The notes beneath the pieces are model-generated. The model searched no databases. It was not told the origin of the DNA and saw nothing but the letters and a program-made list of their open reading frames with translations. A program made the translations under genes and the position numbers. A stretch of DNA of 64,000 nt from Spongiactinospora rosea (lineage in GTDB: Bacteria > Actinomycetota > Actinomycetes > Streptosporangiales > Streptosporangiaceae), in assembly GCF_003315795.1 (NCBI RefSeq), contig NZ_QMEY01000001.1:930001-994000 (forward strand), in the 5' to 3' direction. Positions 53,601 through 60,770 of this stretch are shown in pieces (position 1 is the first letter of the stretch; each line of letters opens with the position of its first letter).

Positions 53601-53649
53601 CGGACATGGCCGAGCGTCCGCGGGAGCTGTCCGATCGTCCCGTTATCGT
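53601..53649. promoter_or_regulatory. Candidate AraC-regulated divergent promoter region
   Basis: CGGAC (53601-53605) and GTCCG (53616-53620) form an inverted repeat, with further GTCCG at 53629 and GTCC at 53637. TATCGT (53644-53649) is a -10-like hexamer seven bases before the AraC ATG. Regulation is inferred. Confidence 0.3.
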
Positions 53650-53656
53650 GAGCGAT

Positions 53657-54565
53657 ATGGACCCATATGACGATCTGTTGCGTGGGGTGCGCGGCGAGGG
53701 GGCGGTCTTCGGCGCTTCGGCGCTCTCACCGCCGTGGACGCTCGGTTTCGACCGCGGCGCGCCCCTGACGTTGTGCCTGCCGCTGCGCGGCGAAGGGTGG
53801 ATCGTCCAGGGCGAGACCGCCGAGCGGGTACGGCTGGGCGAGGCCGCCGTGGTGCGCGGGCCCGAGCCCTTCGTGTTCGCCGACAGCGCCACGCCGGGCC
53901 CGGTACGGACCGCCGCCGCCGACGCGCCGGCCGAACTGACCGGTGACACGGTCCTGCTCGTCGGTTCGTACCAGCTCGGGGGAGAGGTGCTGCGCCGCCT
54001 GATCCGCGTGCTGCCGCCGGTGGCCGTCGTGCCGGACGACAACGACTGCTCCGGGATGCGGACCTACCTTGAGTCCCAGCTCGTCCAGGGCCGCCCGGGC
54101 CGTCAGGTCGTACTGGACCGGCTGCTGGACTGGCTGCTGGTCTGCTCGCTGCGCGACTGGTTCGACCGGCCGGAGGCGACCAGGCCCGCGTGGTATGCGG
54201 CCTTGAGCGACGACGTGGCGGGCCCGGCCCTGCGCGCGATCCACGACGATCCGGCCCGGCCCTGGACCCTGGCGTCCCTCGCCGCCACCGCCAACGTCTC
54301 GCGGACCACGTTCGCCAGGCGGTTCACCGACCTGGTGGGCGATCCGCCGCTGACCTACCTGACGGAGTGGCGGATGGCGCTGGCCGCCGACATGCTCACC
54401 GAACCGGCGGCGACGGTGGGGGCGGTGGCCCGCAAGGTGGGATATTCCGACGCGTTCGGGTTCAGTTCGGCCTTCAAGCGCACGCTCGGGATCAGCCCCA
54501 GCGCGTACCGCCGGGACGCCGGACGCACCCGCGCCAACGGCGCGGCCCGCGCGATCACCTCCTGA
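53657..54565 (+). CDS. AraC-family transcriptional regulator with cupin sensor domain
   Basis: A 302-residue regulator. The N-terminal half is an AraC_binding-type cupin (CLPLRGEGWIVQG, GEAAVVRGPEPFVF), and the C-terminal half has two helix-turn-helix units (WTLASLAATANVSRTTFARR in part and VGAVARKVGYSDAFGFSSAFKRTLG in part, ending SPSAYRR). The ATG at 53657 is preferred to 53606; a TATCGT seven bases before it suggests a leaderless mRNA. It is divergent from the NmrA-like gene and convergent with the WYL regulator. Confidence 0.9.
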   Translation: MDPYDDLLRGVRGEGAVFGASALSPPWTLGFDRGAPLTLCLPLRGEGWIVQGETAERVRLGEAAVVRGPEPFVFADSATPGPVRTAAADAPAELTGDTVLLVGSYQLGGEVLRRLIRVLPPVAVVPDDNDCSGMRTYLESQLVQGRPGRQVVLDRLLDWLLVCSLRDWFDRPEATRPAWYAALSDDVAGPALRAIHDDPARPWTLASLAATANVSRTTFARRFTDLVGDPPLTYLTEWRMALAADMLTEPAATVGAVARKVGYSDAFGFSSAFKRTLGISPSAYRRDAGRTRANGAARAITS

Positions 54566-54572
54566 ACCCCGC

Positions 54573-55532
54573 TCAGGCGGTCCGTACGGCCCGTTCGTAG
54601 CGGCCGATCAGGGTACGCAGATGCCCGGCGAACTCCGGGCCCTCGACCACCTCGAAGTCGACGTCGAGCAGCCCCAGGTACAGCGCGAGCATCTGCAGGG
54701 TGTCGGCCCCGGCCTGGACCAGGCAGGTGCGCTCGTCCACCGCCTCGACCAGCACGGCGGGCGGCAGCCGGGACGCCACGGCCTCGGCCGGCGCGTGCAG
54801 CCGTACCCGGGCCCGGTGCCGCCACAGCGCCGCTCCGACGCCGCGCTGGACGTAAGTGGCCACGTCGCCCCCCGGCGGCTCCCTGGGGGCGAATCGCGGC
54901 CCCGTGGGCGGGCGCGGCCGCACCCGGTCGGCGCGGAAGGTGCGCCAGTCGTCGCGTTCCACGTCCCAGGCGACCAGGTACCAGCGGCGGCTCATGTGGA
55001 CCAGCCGGTACGGCTCGGCCAGCCGCCGCGTGACGCCGCCGTCGTGCCCGGTGTAGTCGAACCGCAGCCGTTCGCGCCGCCGGCAGGCCCCGGCCAGTAC
55101 GGCGAGCACGTCGGCGTCCACCGTCGGTCCCCCGGTCCCGGGCACGGCGACCGTGGCCGACTCCAGCGCCTCCACCCGGTGCCGCAACCGCGCCGGCAGC
55201 ACCTGCTCCAGCTTGGCCAGCGCGCGCAGCGAGGTCTCCTCGATGCCGGTGACACCGGCGGTGGCGGCCGTACGCAGGCCGGCCACCACGGCGACCGCCT
55301 CCTCGTCGTCAAGCAGTAGCGGCGGCAGCGCGGCCCCCGCGCCGAGCCGGTAACCGCCGCCGGGGCCGGGCGTGGCGTGGACCGGGTAGCCGAGTTCGCG
55401 CAGCCGCTCGACGTCGTTGCGGACCGTGCGGGTGGTGACCGACAGGCGTTCGGCGAGCTGGGGGCCGGACCAGTCGCGGGGCGTCTGGAGGAGGGAGAGC
55501 AGGCGCAGCAGCCGGGCGGAGGTTTCGAGCAT
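54573..55532 (-). CDS. WYL-domain (YafY-family) transcriptional regulator
   Basis: A 319-residue regulator. The N terminus is a winged helix ([32 protein letters not shown] in part), the middle is the WYL ligand-binding domain ([22 protein letters not shown] in part), and the C terminus is a WCX extension. WYL domains bind nucleic-acid or small-molecule signals. It diverges from the epoxide hydrolase with 63 bases between starts, and a palindrome sits there. Confidence 0.9.
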   Translation of the reverse strand: MLETSARLLRLLSLLQTPRDWSGPQLAERLSVTTRTVRNDVERLRELGYPVHATPGPGGGYRLGAGAALPPLLLDDEEAVAVVAGLRTAATAGVTGIEETSLRALAKLEQVLPARLRHRVEALESATVAVPGTGGPTVDADVLAVLAGACRRRERLRFDYTGHDGGVTRRLAEPYRLVHMSRRWYLVAWDVERDDWRTFRADRVRPRPPTGPRFAPREPPGGDVATYVQRGVGAALWRHRARVRLHAPAEAVASRLPPAVLVEAVDERTCLVQAGADTLQMLALYLGLLDVDFEVVEGPEFAGHLRTLIGRYERAVRTA

Positions 55533-55554
55533 GTTCTTCAGTCTGGCAGTGAAT

Positions 55555-55573
55555 GCGGAACCGTCCTTTCCGC
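55555..55573. promoter_or_regulatory. Operator candidate GCGGAA-N7-TTCCGC
   Basis: A perfect 6-bp inverted repeat in the 63-base divergent region of the WYL regulator and epoxide hydrolase. It ends ten bases before TAGTGT (55583-55588), a -10-like hexamer seven bases ahead of the hydrolase ATG, so it would overlap the -35 region. Confidence 0.45.
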
Positions 55574-55595
55574 GTTCGTTCCTAGTGTCGGCGGC

Positions 55596-56768
55596 ATGGA
55601 GAACGAGATTCGCCCCTTCCGCATCGACGTTCCGCAGGCCGACCTCGACGACCTGGCGGACCGGCTCGGCCGTACCCGCTGGCCGCGCGGGGTGCAGAGC
55701 ACGAGCTGGACCCGCGGGGTCCCCCTCGGGTACCTGCGCGACCTCGCCCGGTACTGGGCGGAGGAGTTCGACTGGCGGGCCCAGGAGGCGGCACTGAACG
55801 AGATCCCGCAGTTCGTCACCACGATCGACGGCCAGGACGTCCACTTCATGCACGTACGCTCGCCCGAGCCGGACGCGCTGCCGCTCGTGCTCACGCACGG
55901 CTGGCCGAGTTCGCCGCTGGAGTTCCGCAGGGTGATCGGCCCGCTGACCGACCCCAGGGCCCACGGCGGCGACCCCGCCGACGCCTTCCACGTCGTGCTG
56001 CCGTCGCTGCCCGGCTACGGGTTCTCCACGCCGGTACGCGAGGAGGGGTGGGGGAACCTGTTCCGCGTCGCCTCGGCGTGGGCCGAGCTGATGGCCCGCC
56101 TCGGGTACGAGCGCTACGGCGTCCACGGCACCGACGCGGGGGCGGGCGTGGCGAGCCTGCTCGGCATGATCGCCGCCGACCGGGCGGCGGGCGTCCACCT
56201 GACCGGTACGTCGGCGGCCATGCCGTTCGGGCCGCCGATCGACGTCGAGGCGGTGCCCGCGGCCGACCGGGCGCGCGCCGAGCGCTTCAACCGGCTCCAG
56301 CGGGAGGGCCTGGGCTACCTCCACATCCAGGCCACGCGGCCCCAGACGCTCGGCTACGGCCTGAACGACTCCCCGGTGGCACAACTGGCCTGGATCGTGG
56401 AGAAGTTCGCCGAATGGACCGATCCGGCGCTCGCGCTGCCCGAGGAGGCCGTCGATCGCGACGACCTGCTGACCGCGATCAGCGTCTACTGGTTCACCGG
56501 CTCGGGGGCCTCGTCCGCGCACGGCACGTACGAGGGCATGCAGGCGTACCGGGAGATGGCCGGGAACTCTGGGGACTGGGAGGCGGCGCCGCCGGTGCCC
56601 ACCGGGGTGGCGGTGTTCGCGGGGGACGACACCATCAGGAGCCTGATGGACCCGGCGGGCCACATCGGGCACTGGTCGGAGTACGACCGCGGCGGGCACT
56701 TCCCGGCCATGGAGGTGCCGGAACTCCTGAGCGGCGACCTGCGGAAGTTCTTCCGGCCGCTGCGATGA
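55596..56768 (+). CDS. Epoxide hydrolase with EHN domain
   Basis: A 390-residue alpha/beta hydrolase. The N-terminal EHN domain ([20 protein letters not shown] in part) is typical of microsomal-type epoxide hydrolases. The oxyanion motif is HGWPSS, the nucleophile is Asp in HGTDAGAG (usually HGGDWG), and the His is in [11 protein letters not shown]. It adds water to epoxides, in detoxification or secondary metabolism. The start is the ATG at 55596, probably leaderless. The WYL gene beside it is the likely regulator. Confidence 0.9.
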   Translation: MENEIRPFRIDVPQADLDDLADRLGRTRWPRGVQSTSWTRGVPLGYLRDLARYWAEEFDWRAQEAALNEIPQFVTTIDGQDVHFMHVRSPEPDALPLVLTHGWPSSPLEFRRVIGPLTDPRAHGGDPADAFHVVLPSLPGYGFSTPVREEGWGNLFRVASAWAELMARLGYERYGVHGTDAGAGVASLLGMIAADRAAGVHLTGTSAAMPFGPPIDVEAVPAADRARAERFNRLQREGLGYLHIQATRPQTLGYGLNDSPVAQLAWIVEKFAEWTDPALALPEEAVDRDDLLTAISVYWFTGSGASSAHGTYEGMQAYREMAGNSGDWEAAPPVPTGVAVFAGDDTIRSLMDPAGHIGHWSEYDRGGHFPAMEVPELLSGDLRKFFRPLR

Positions 56769-56795
56769 CGTGCCGAGGCACGCCGAGGTATGGGG

Positions 56796-57001
56796 TACTG
56801 TGGTGGGTGCCGAAGACCGCCGGTCGTCGCCGAGGCAAGCTCGGTGACCCAAGGTCCCGTGAAACGGGCGACCAGCGCAGGTGGATGTGAGTTTCCATAT
56901 TGGCCGTCCCTGACGTCCGATGTGCGAGCCCCGTGCGCCTGCGCCGGGGCTGTTTCGTTTCTCCGGGAGCCTTCTCCGGCGGCACATCTGGAAGGAGGCC
57001 C
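56796..57001 (+). promoter_or_regulatory. L10 leader of rplJ-rplL
   Basis: This 206-base untranslated region lies between TACTGT (56796-56801), a -10-like hexamer, and the rplJ ATG. It includes GAAGACCGCCGGTCGTCG and paired segments up to about 56890, as in the leader bound by L10(L12). AGCCCCG (56927-56933) and CGGGGCT (56945-56951) then form a stem followed by GTTTCGTTTC, an attenuator-like element. Autogenous control by L10 is known for this leader family. Confidence 0.7.
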
Positions 57002-57559
57002 ATGGCGAGGGCGGAAAAGGCGACTGCTGTTGCCGAGCTCAAGAGTGAGTTCGAGGGCTCCAGCGCCGCCGTTCTGACCGAATACCGCGGTCTCACCGTC
57101 GCTCAGCTCAAGGAGCTGCGCGTTTCGCTCGGTGGGAATGCGAAGTTCGCCGTGGTGAAGAACACGCTGACCAAGCTGGCGGCGAACCAGGCCGGGATCT
57201 CCAGCCTGGACGACCTGCTGCAGGGCCCGTCGGCCATCGCGTTCGTCAAGGGCGACGTGGTCGAGGCTGCCAAGGGGCTGCGTGACTTCGCCAAGGCCAA
57301 TCCCCTCCTGGTCATCAAGGGCGGTGTCGTCGATGGCAAGTCGATGACCCCCACCGAGATCACCAAGCTCGCCGACCTGGAGTCCCGCGAGGTCCTGCTC
57401 GCGAAGCTGGCCGGCGCGATGAAGGCGAAGCAGAGCCACGCGGCCGCCGTGCTCAACGCGCTGCCCACCAAGATGGCCAGGCTCGCCGAGGCCCTGCGCG
57501 CCAAGAACGCCGAAGGCGGCGACGCGTCCACGGACGCCGCCGCGGGCGAGGGCGAGTAG
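57002..57559 (+). CDS. rplJ: 50S ribosomal protein L10
   Basis: A 185-residue L10. It shows [34 protein letters not shown] and a helical C terminus that anchors L7/L12 dimers. Actinobacterial length with an Ala/Asp-rich tail. The ATG follows GGAAGGAGG. The leader upstream is its expected autoregulatory site. Confidence 0.97.
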   Translation: MARAEKATAVAELKSEFEGSSAAVLTEYRGLTVAQLKELRVSLGGNAKFAVVKNTLTKLAANQAGISSLDDLLQGPSAIAFVKGDVVEAAKGLRDFAKANPLLVIKGGVVDGKSMTPTEITKLADLESREVLLAKLAGAMKAKQSHAAAVLNALPTKMARLAEALRAKNAEGGDASTDAAAGEGE

Positions 57560-57631
57560 CGCCACCGGGGGATTGCCGCAGACACCGCGGTCCCGATTCT
57601 CAGACAACGACCCATACGGAGGAACACCACC

Positions 57632-58024
57632 ATGGCGAAGCTCAGCACCGACGAGCTGCTCGAAGCGTTCAAGGAGATGACCCTCCTGGAGCTGCACGAC
57701 TTCGTGAAGCTCTTCGAGGAGACCTTCGACGTCAAGGCCGCGGCCCCCGCCGCTGTGGCCGTCGCCGCCCCCGCCGCCGGTGACGGCGGCGCCGCCGCCG
57801 AGGCCGAGGAGCAGGATGAGTTCGACGTCATCCTGGAGGCCGCGGGCGACAAGAAGATCCAGGTCATCAAGGAGGTCCGCGCCCTCACGAGCCTGGGCCT
57901 GAAGGAGGCCAAGGACCTCGTCGACGGCGCTCCGAAGCCGCTGCTGGAGAAGGTCAACAAGGAGGCCGCGGAGAAGGCCAAGGCCGCCCTCGAGGGCGCC
58001 GGCGCCACCGTCACCGTCAAGTGA
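57632..58024 (+). CDS. rplL: 50S ribosomal protein L7/L12
   Basis: A 130-residue L7/L12. N-terminal dimerisation part ([20 protein letters not shown] in part), an Ala-rich hinge (about 35-60), and the C-terminal domain ([18 protein letters not shown] in part, [15 protein letters not shown]) that recruits GTPase factors. GGAGG precedes the ATG. A long terminator follows. Confidence 0.97.
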   Translation: MAKLSTDELLEAFKEMTLLELHDFVKLFEETFDVKAAAPAAVAVAAPAAGDGGAAAEAEEQDEFDVILEAAGDKKIQVIKEVRALTSLGLKEAKDLVDGAPKPLLEKVNKEAAEKAKAALEGAGATVTVK

Positions 58025-58053
58025 CGCTCTGAGGCGTAAGCACGACCCCTATC

Positions 58054-58096
58054 GAAGCGGGCGGTTCACCCAGGTGCCGGGTGGGCCGCCCGCTTC
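58054..58096 (+). terminator. Terminator of rplJ-rplL
   Basis: GAAGCGGGCGG pairs with CCGCCCGCTTC (11 bp), with an inner ACCC/GGGT part. It ends the ribosomal unit before mkl. Confidence 0.85.
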
Positions 58097-58239
58097 GTGT
58101 CTGCCGGGGCCCGTTCTGGGGCGGGACGCGGGTAACGGGGCCGTAACGTTCCATCGGCCCGGCCGGAACGCGGTTTACGGTGGTTGCGCCGGCAAGTAAC
58201 ACGCGCTGGGGGATCGGCGCGACGAGGGTGGACGGGGTC

Positions 58240-59127
58240 GTGGGAGTCGAGGTCGTGGTCGAGGGGCTGACAAAGTCGTTCGGCAGCCAGGTCATCTGGC
58301 AGGACGTCTCGCTCACCCTGCCGCCCGGCGAGATCTCGGTGCTGCTCGGCCCGTCCGGCGCGGGCAAGTCCGTCTTCCTCAAGACCCTGGCCGGGCTGCT
58401 GCGCCCGGACCGCGGCCGCATCCGGATCGACGGCCGCGACGCGGGCGCCGAGCGGCGGCGGGCCGGCGTGCTGTTCCAGGACGGCGCGCTGTCCGGTTCG
58501 CTGACCGTCTACGACAACATCGCGCTGCCGCTGCGCGAGCGCGCCGCGACGCCGGAGTCCCGCGTCCGCCGGATCGTGATGGACAAGATCGAACGGGTCG
58601 GGCTGCTCGGCGCGGAGGGCAAGCGGCCCGGCGAGATCTCCGCCGCGCTGCGCAAGCGCGCGGGGCTGGCCAGGGCGCTGGTGCTCGATCCGGAGGTCGT
58701 CCTGTTCGACGAACCGGACTCCGGGCTCGACCCGGTACCGACCGCCTACCTCAACCAGCTCATCGTGGACCTCAACGCCGAGACCGGGGCCACGTTCCTG
58801 ATCGTCACCCACGACCTCGACACCGCCCGTACCGTCCCCGACGACATCGGCCTGATGGCCGGCCGTGAGCTGGTCATGTTCGGGCCGCGGGAGATGCTGC
58901 TGTCCAGCGACCAGCCGGTGGTGAGCGGGTTCCTCAACGCGCGCGGGCCGGACGGGCTGCCGCCGATCCCGCCGCAGCTCATGCCGACCGGCGGGCGCAT
59001 CCGCCGGACCCAGCCGGTGCCGGGGGCCTGGCTCGCCGCCAACGGCGTCGTACCGCCGCCCGGGTCCTTTCTGGACGAGCACGGACGCGACTGGCGGGCC
59101 GAGTACCGGCGGCTGCTGGCTCCCTGA
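58240..59127 (+). CDS. mkl: Mkl-family Mce transporter ATPase with altered signature motif
   Basis: A 295-residue ABC ATPase of the Mkl/MceG group, which powers lipid import by Mce complexes. Walker A is GPSGAGKSV, Walker B is VVLFDEPDSGLDPV, and the Mkl-type RKRAGLARALVLDPE is present. The signature, normally ISGG or LSGG, reads ISAAL: both glycines (codons 58642-58647) are alanine. The start GTG at 58240 gives MGVEVVVEGLTKSFG, the family opening. The rplL-mkl-rpoB order matches mycobacteria. Two Mce-associated genes follow; no Mce or YrbE genes are in the window. Confidence 0.9.
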   Translation: MGVEVVVEGLTKSFGSQVIWQDVSLTLPPGEISVLLGPSGAGKSVFLKTLAGLLRPDRGRIRIDGRDAGAERRRAGVLFQDGALSGSLTVYDNIALPLRERAATPESRVRRIVMDKIERVGLLGAEGKRPGEISAALRKRAGLARALVLDPEVVLFDEPDSGLDPVPTAYLNQLIVDLNAETGATFLIVTHDLDTARTVPDDIGLMAGRELVMFGPREMLLSSDQPVVSGFLNARGPDGLPPIPPQLMPTGGRIRRTQPVPGAWLAANGVVPPPGSFLDEHGRDWRAEYRRLLAP

Positions 59128-59182
59128 GCCTCACATCTCCGATTTCGCCGCTGAAGTCGGGCATGCCGGTCGCCGTCGCGGG

Positions 59183-59188
59183 TTATGA
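59183..59188 (+). promoter_or_regulatory. -10 element TATGAT
   Basis: A near-ideal -10 hexamer 34 bases before the tiny ORF at 59222. It makes the in-frame ATG at 59185 an unlikely start, since transcription would begin after it. No clear -35 was found. Confidence 0.4.
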
Positions 59189-59221
59189 TCCGGCGGCGAC
59201 CGTGCGCAGGAGGGTGGACGC

Positions 59222-59269
59222 ATGCAGCGACCCGGACCGCCCGCCGCACCCGAGAGGTGCGGCGGATGA
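59222..59269 (+). CDS. Tiny leader ORF coupled to the first Mce-associated gene
   Basis: A 15-codon ORF (MQRPGPPAAPERCGG) with AGGAGG eight bases before its ATG, an ideal site. Its TGA overlaps the ATG of the next gene (ATGA). It mirrors the leader ORF at 19577. Translation is inferred from the signals. Confidence 0.5.
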   Translation: MQRPGPPAAPERCGG

Positions 59270-59745
59270 GGGCGGCGGTGATCGGGGCGCTGGCCGCCGT
59301 GGTCGTGGCGCTGGGCCTGGTGGCGGGGCTGCACACGCGCTGGCTCGCCGACGAGCAGGCCGCCGCGGCCGAGCGCGAGGCGGTCATGCGCGCGGCGGGC
59401 GCGCACGCGGTGAACCTCCTGTCGGTCAGCCACGACAGTGTCGAGGAGGACATCCGGCGGGTGCTGAACAGTTCCACCGGGCCGGCGCGCGACGCCTACG
59501 AGGCGGGCGTGACGAAGCTGCGGCAGACCACGGTGGCCGACAAGGTGGTGCAGATCGGCGTACTCCGCTCGGTCGGCCTGGTCTCGCTGAGCGGCGACGA
59601 GGCCAGGGCGCTGGTCGTCGCGGACGGCGTCATCCAGTGGGAGGGCCGCGAGGCCGCGCCGCGCGAACGCTTCCACCGCTGGACGATGGATCTCACCAAG
59701 ACCGGCGGAAGCTGGCTGGTGTCGCGCTGGGAGGAGGTCCCGTGA
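59266..59745 (+). CDS. Mce-associated membrane protein, first
   Basis: A 159-residue protein with one N-terminal membrane helix (about 3-22) and an extracytoplasmic alpha/beta part: VNLLSVSHDSVEEDIRRVLN in part, STGPARDAYEAG, and WLVSRWEEVP at the end. This is the Mas/Mce-associated plan (NTF2-like). Relatives stabilise Mce lipid transporters. I start it at 59266, where ATGA couples it to the leader ORF and GAGAGG lies upstream. The stop overlaps the GTG of the second copy. Confidence 0.82.
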   Translation: MRAAVIGALAAVVVALGLVAGLHTRWLADEQAAAAEREAVMRAAGAHAVNLLSVSHDSVEEDIRRVLNSSTGPARDAYEAGVTKLRQTTVADKVVQIGVLRSVGLVSLSGDEARALVVADGVIQWEGREAAPRERFHRWTMDLTKTGGSWLVSRWEEVP

Positions 59746-60305
59746 GCCGGCGTGACGGGTCCTGGCGGGCGCGGGCCCGGGTGCGCTCCCGGTCGCGCGC
59801 CTTCGTGGTCGTGGTGTCGGTGCTGACCGCGCTGGCGCTGGCGCTGGCGGGCGTCGTACTGGTCCTGCACGCGAACGTGCGCTGGCTGCGCCAGGGCACC
59901 GAGGCGGCCAAGGAGGCGATGGAGGCGGCCCGGTCGGTGGCCCCGGACATGCTCTCCTACAACCACGCCACCGTTGAGCAGGACCTCGCCCGCGGCCGGG
60001 ACCACACCACGGGCGAGCTGACCGGCCACTACAGCCGCCTGCTCCAGGTGCTGGTCCCGACCGTGAAGCAGGAGCACACCGTACGCGAGGCCGAGATCGT
60101 CAACGCGGCCGTGGAGTCGGCCACCCCCGACCGCGTGGAGGTGCTGTTGTTCGTGGACACGACCACCACCAAGACGGTTCCAGGGGAGGACGAGCCGCAG
60201 CGGCAGGTGACCCAGGACCGGGCCAGGTTCGTCATGGTCAAGTCGGGGGCACGCTGGCTGGTGGCGGAGATGTCCACCCTGATCGGGAGCGTTCCGGCGC
60301 ACTGA
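59742..60305 (+). CDS. Mce-associated membrane protein, second
   Basis: A 187-residue protein of the same plan as its neighbour: an Arg-rich cytosolic tail (about 20 residues), one helix (about 22-45), then an extracytoplasmic domain with LSYNHATVEQDLARGRDHTT in part, VEVLLFVDTTTTK and ARFVMVKSGARWLVAEM. The GTG overlaps the previous stop (GTGA) with GGGAGGAGG upstream. It probably forms a pair with the first and serves the Mkl/Mce system. Confidence 0.83.
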   Translation: MSRRDGSWRARARVRSRSRAFVVVVSVLTALALALAGVVLVLHANVRWLRQGTEAAKEAMEAARSVAPDMLSYNHATVEQDLARGRDHTTGELTGHYSRLLQVLVPTVKQEHTVREAEIVNAAVESATPDRVEVLLFVDTTTTKTVPGEDEPQRQVTQDRARFVMVKSGARWLVAEMSTLIGSVPAH

Positions 60306-60635
60306 TCGCGGGCCGCCGAAGCCTGCCTGTCACCTCCCGGGCGCGTTCGTGTTACCTAATTGTTAGCAAAGAAAGCGTTTGAGTAAGGTGTGACAAGGGG
60401 GATGGATGCCGCAAGAGTTCCAACCAGCGGCAAGGGTTAGAACCTCCGTGTCACTCAGCGTTACCCCAGGGCGCTCGTGGGTATCGTCTGGGGTCCGGCA
60501 GCGCGGGCGAGGCGCACGGAGGGGATTTCCCAGCGTGCTGGCTATCAAGTGGCTGGAATGTCGGCTCTCGGGCTTGACGTTTCGGCTCAGACGGGCGATG
60601 CTGCGAACAACGTGGAGCATGCAGCGGACGTAGAG

Positions 60636-60664
60636 TGGACAGGTGTATGCCATTCGGCTACACT
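60636..60664 (+). promoter_or_regulatory. rpoB promoter 1
   Basis: TGGACA, 17 bases, TACACT: a good primary-sigma promoter about 105 bases before rpoB. The preceding 330 bases (60306-60635) hold no gene I can support; a TTGACG at 60574 lacks a good -10. Confidence 0.6.
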
Positions 60665-60682
60665 GCTCCTTTGCGCTGCCCT

Positions 60683-60710
60683 TTGACGACCTCGCTTCTC
60701 TCCGTAGTCT
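60683..60710 (+). promoter_or_regulatory. rpoB promoter 2
   Basis: TTGACG, 16 bases, TAGTCT, ending 60 bases before the rpoB start. With the site at 60636 it gives a likely tandem promoter pair. Confidence 0.5.
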
Positions 60711-60770
60711 TGCGAGGTTGTCTGGCGTGCGTGTAGATCAGTCCGCCGCGAGCCCTCGGAAGGACATCTG

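Noticed and set aside
60574..60602. TTGACG as a third rpoB promoter
   Set aside because: The spacing leads only to GATGCT, a poor -10.
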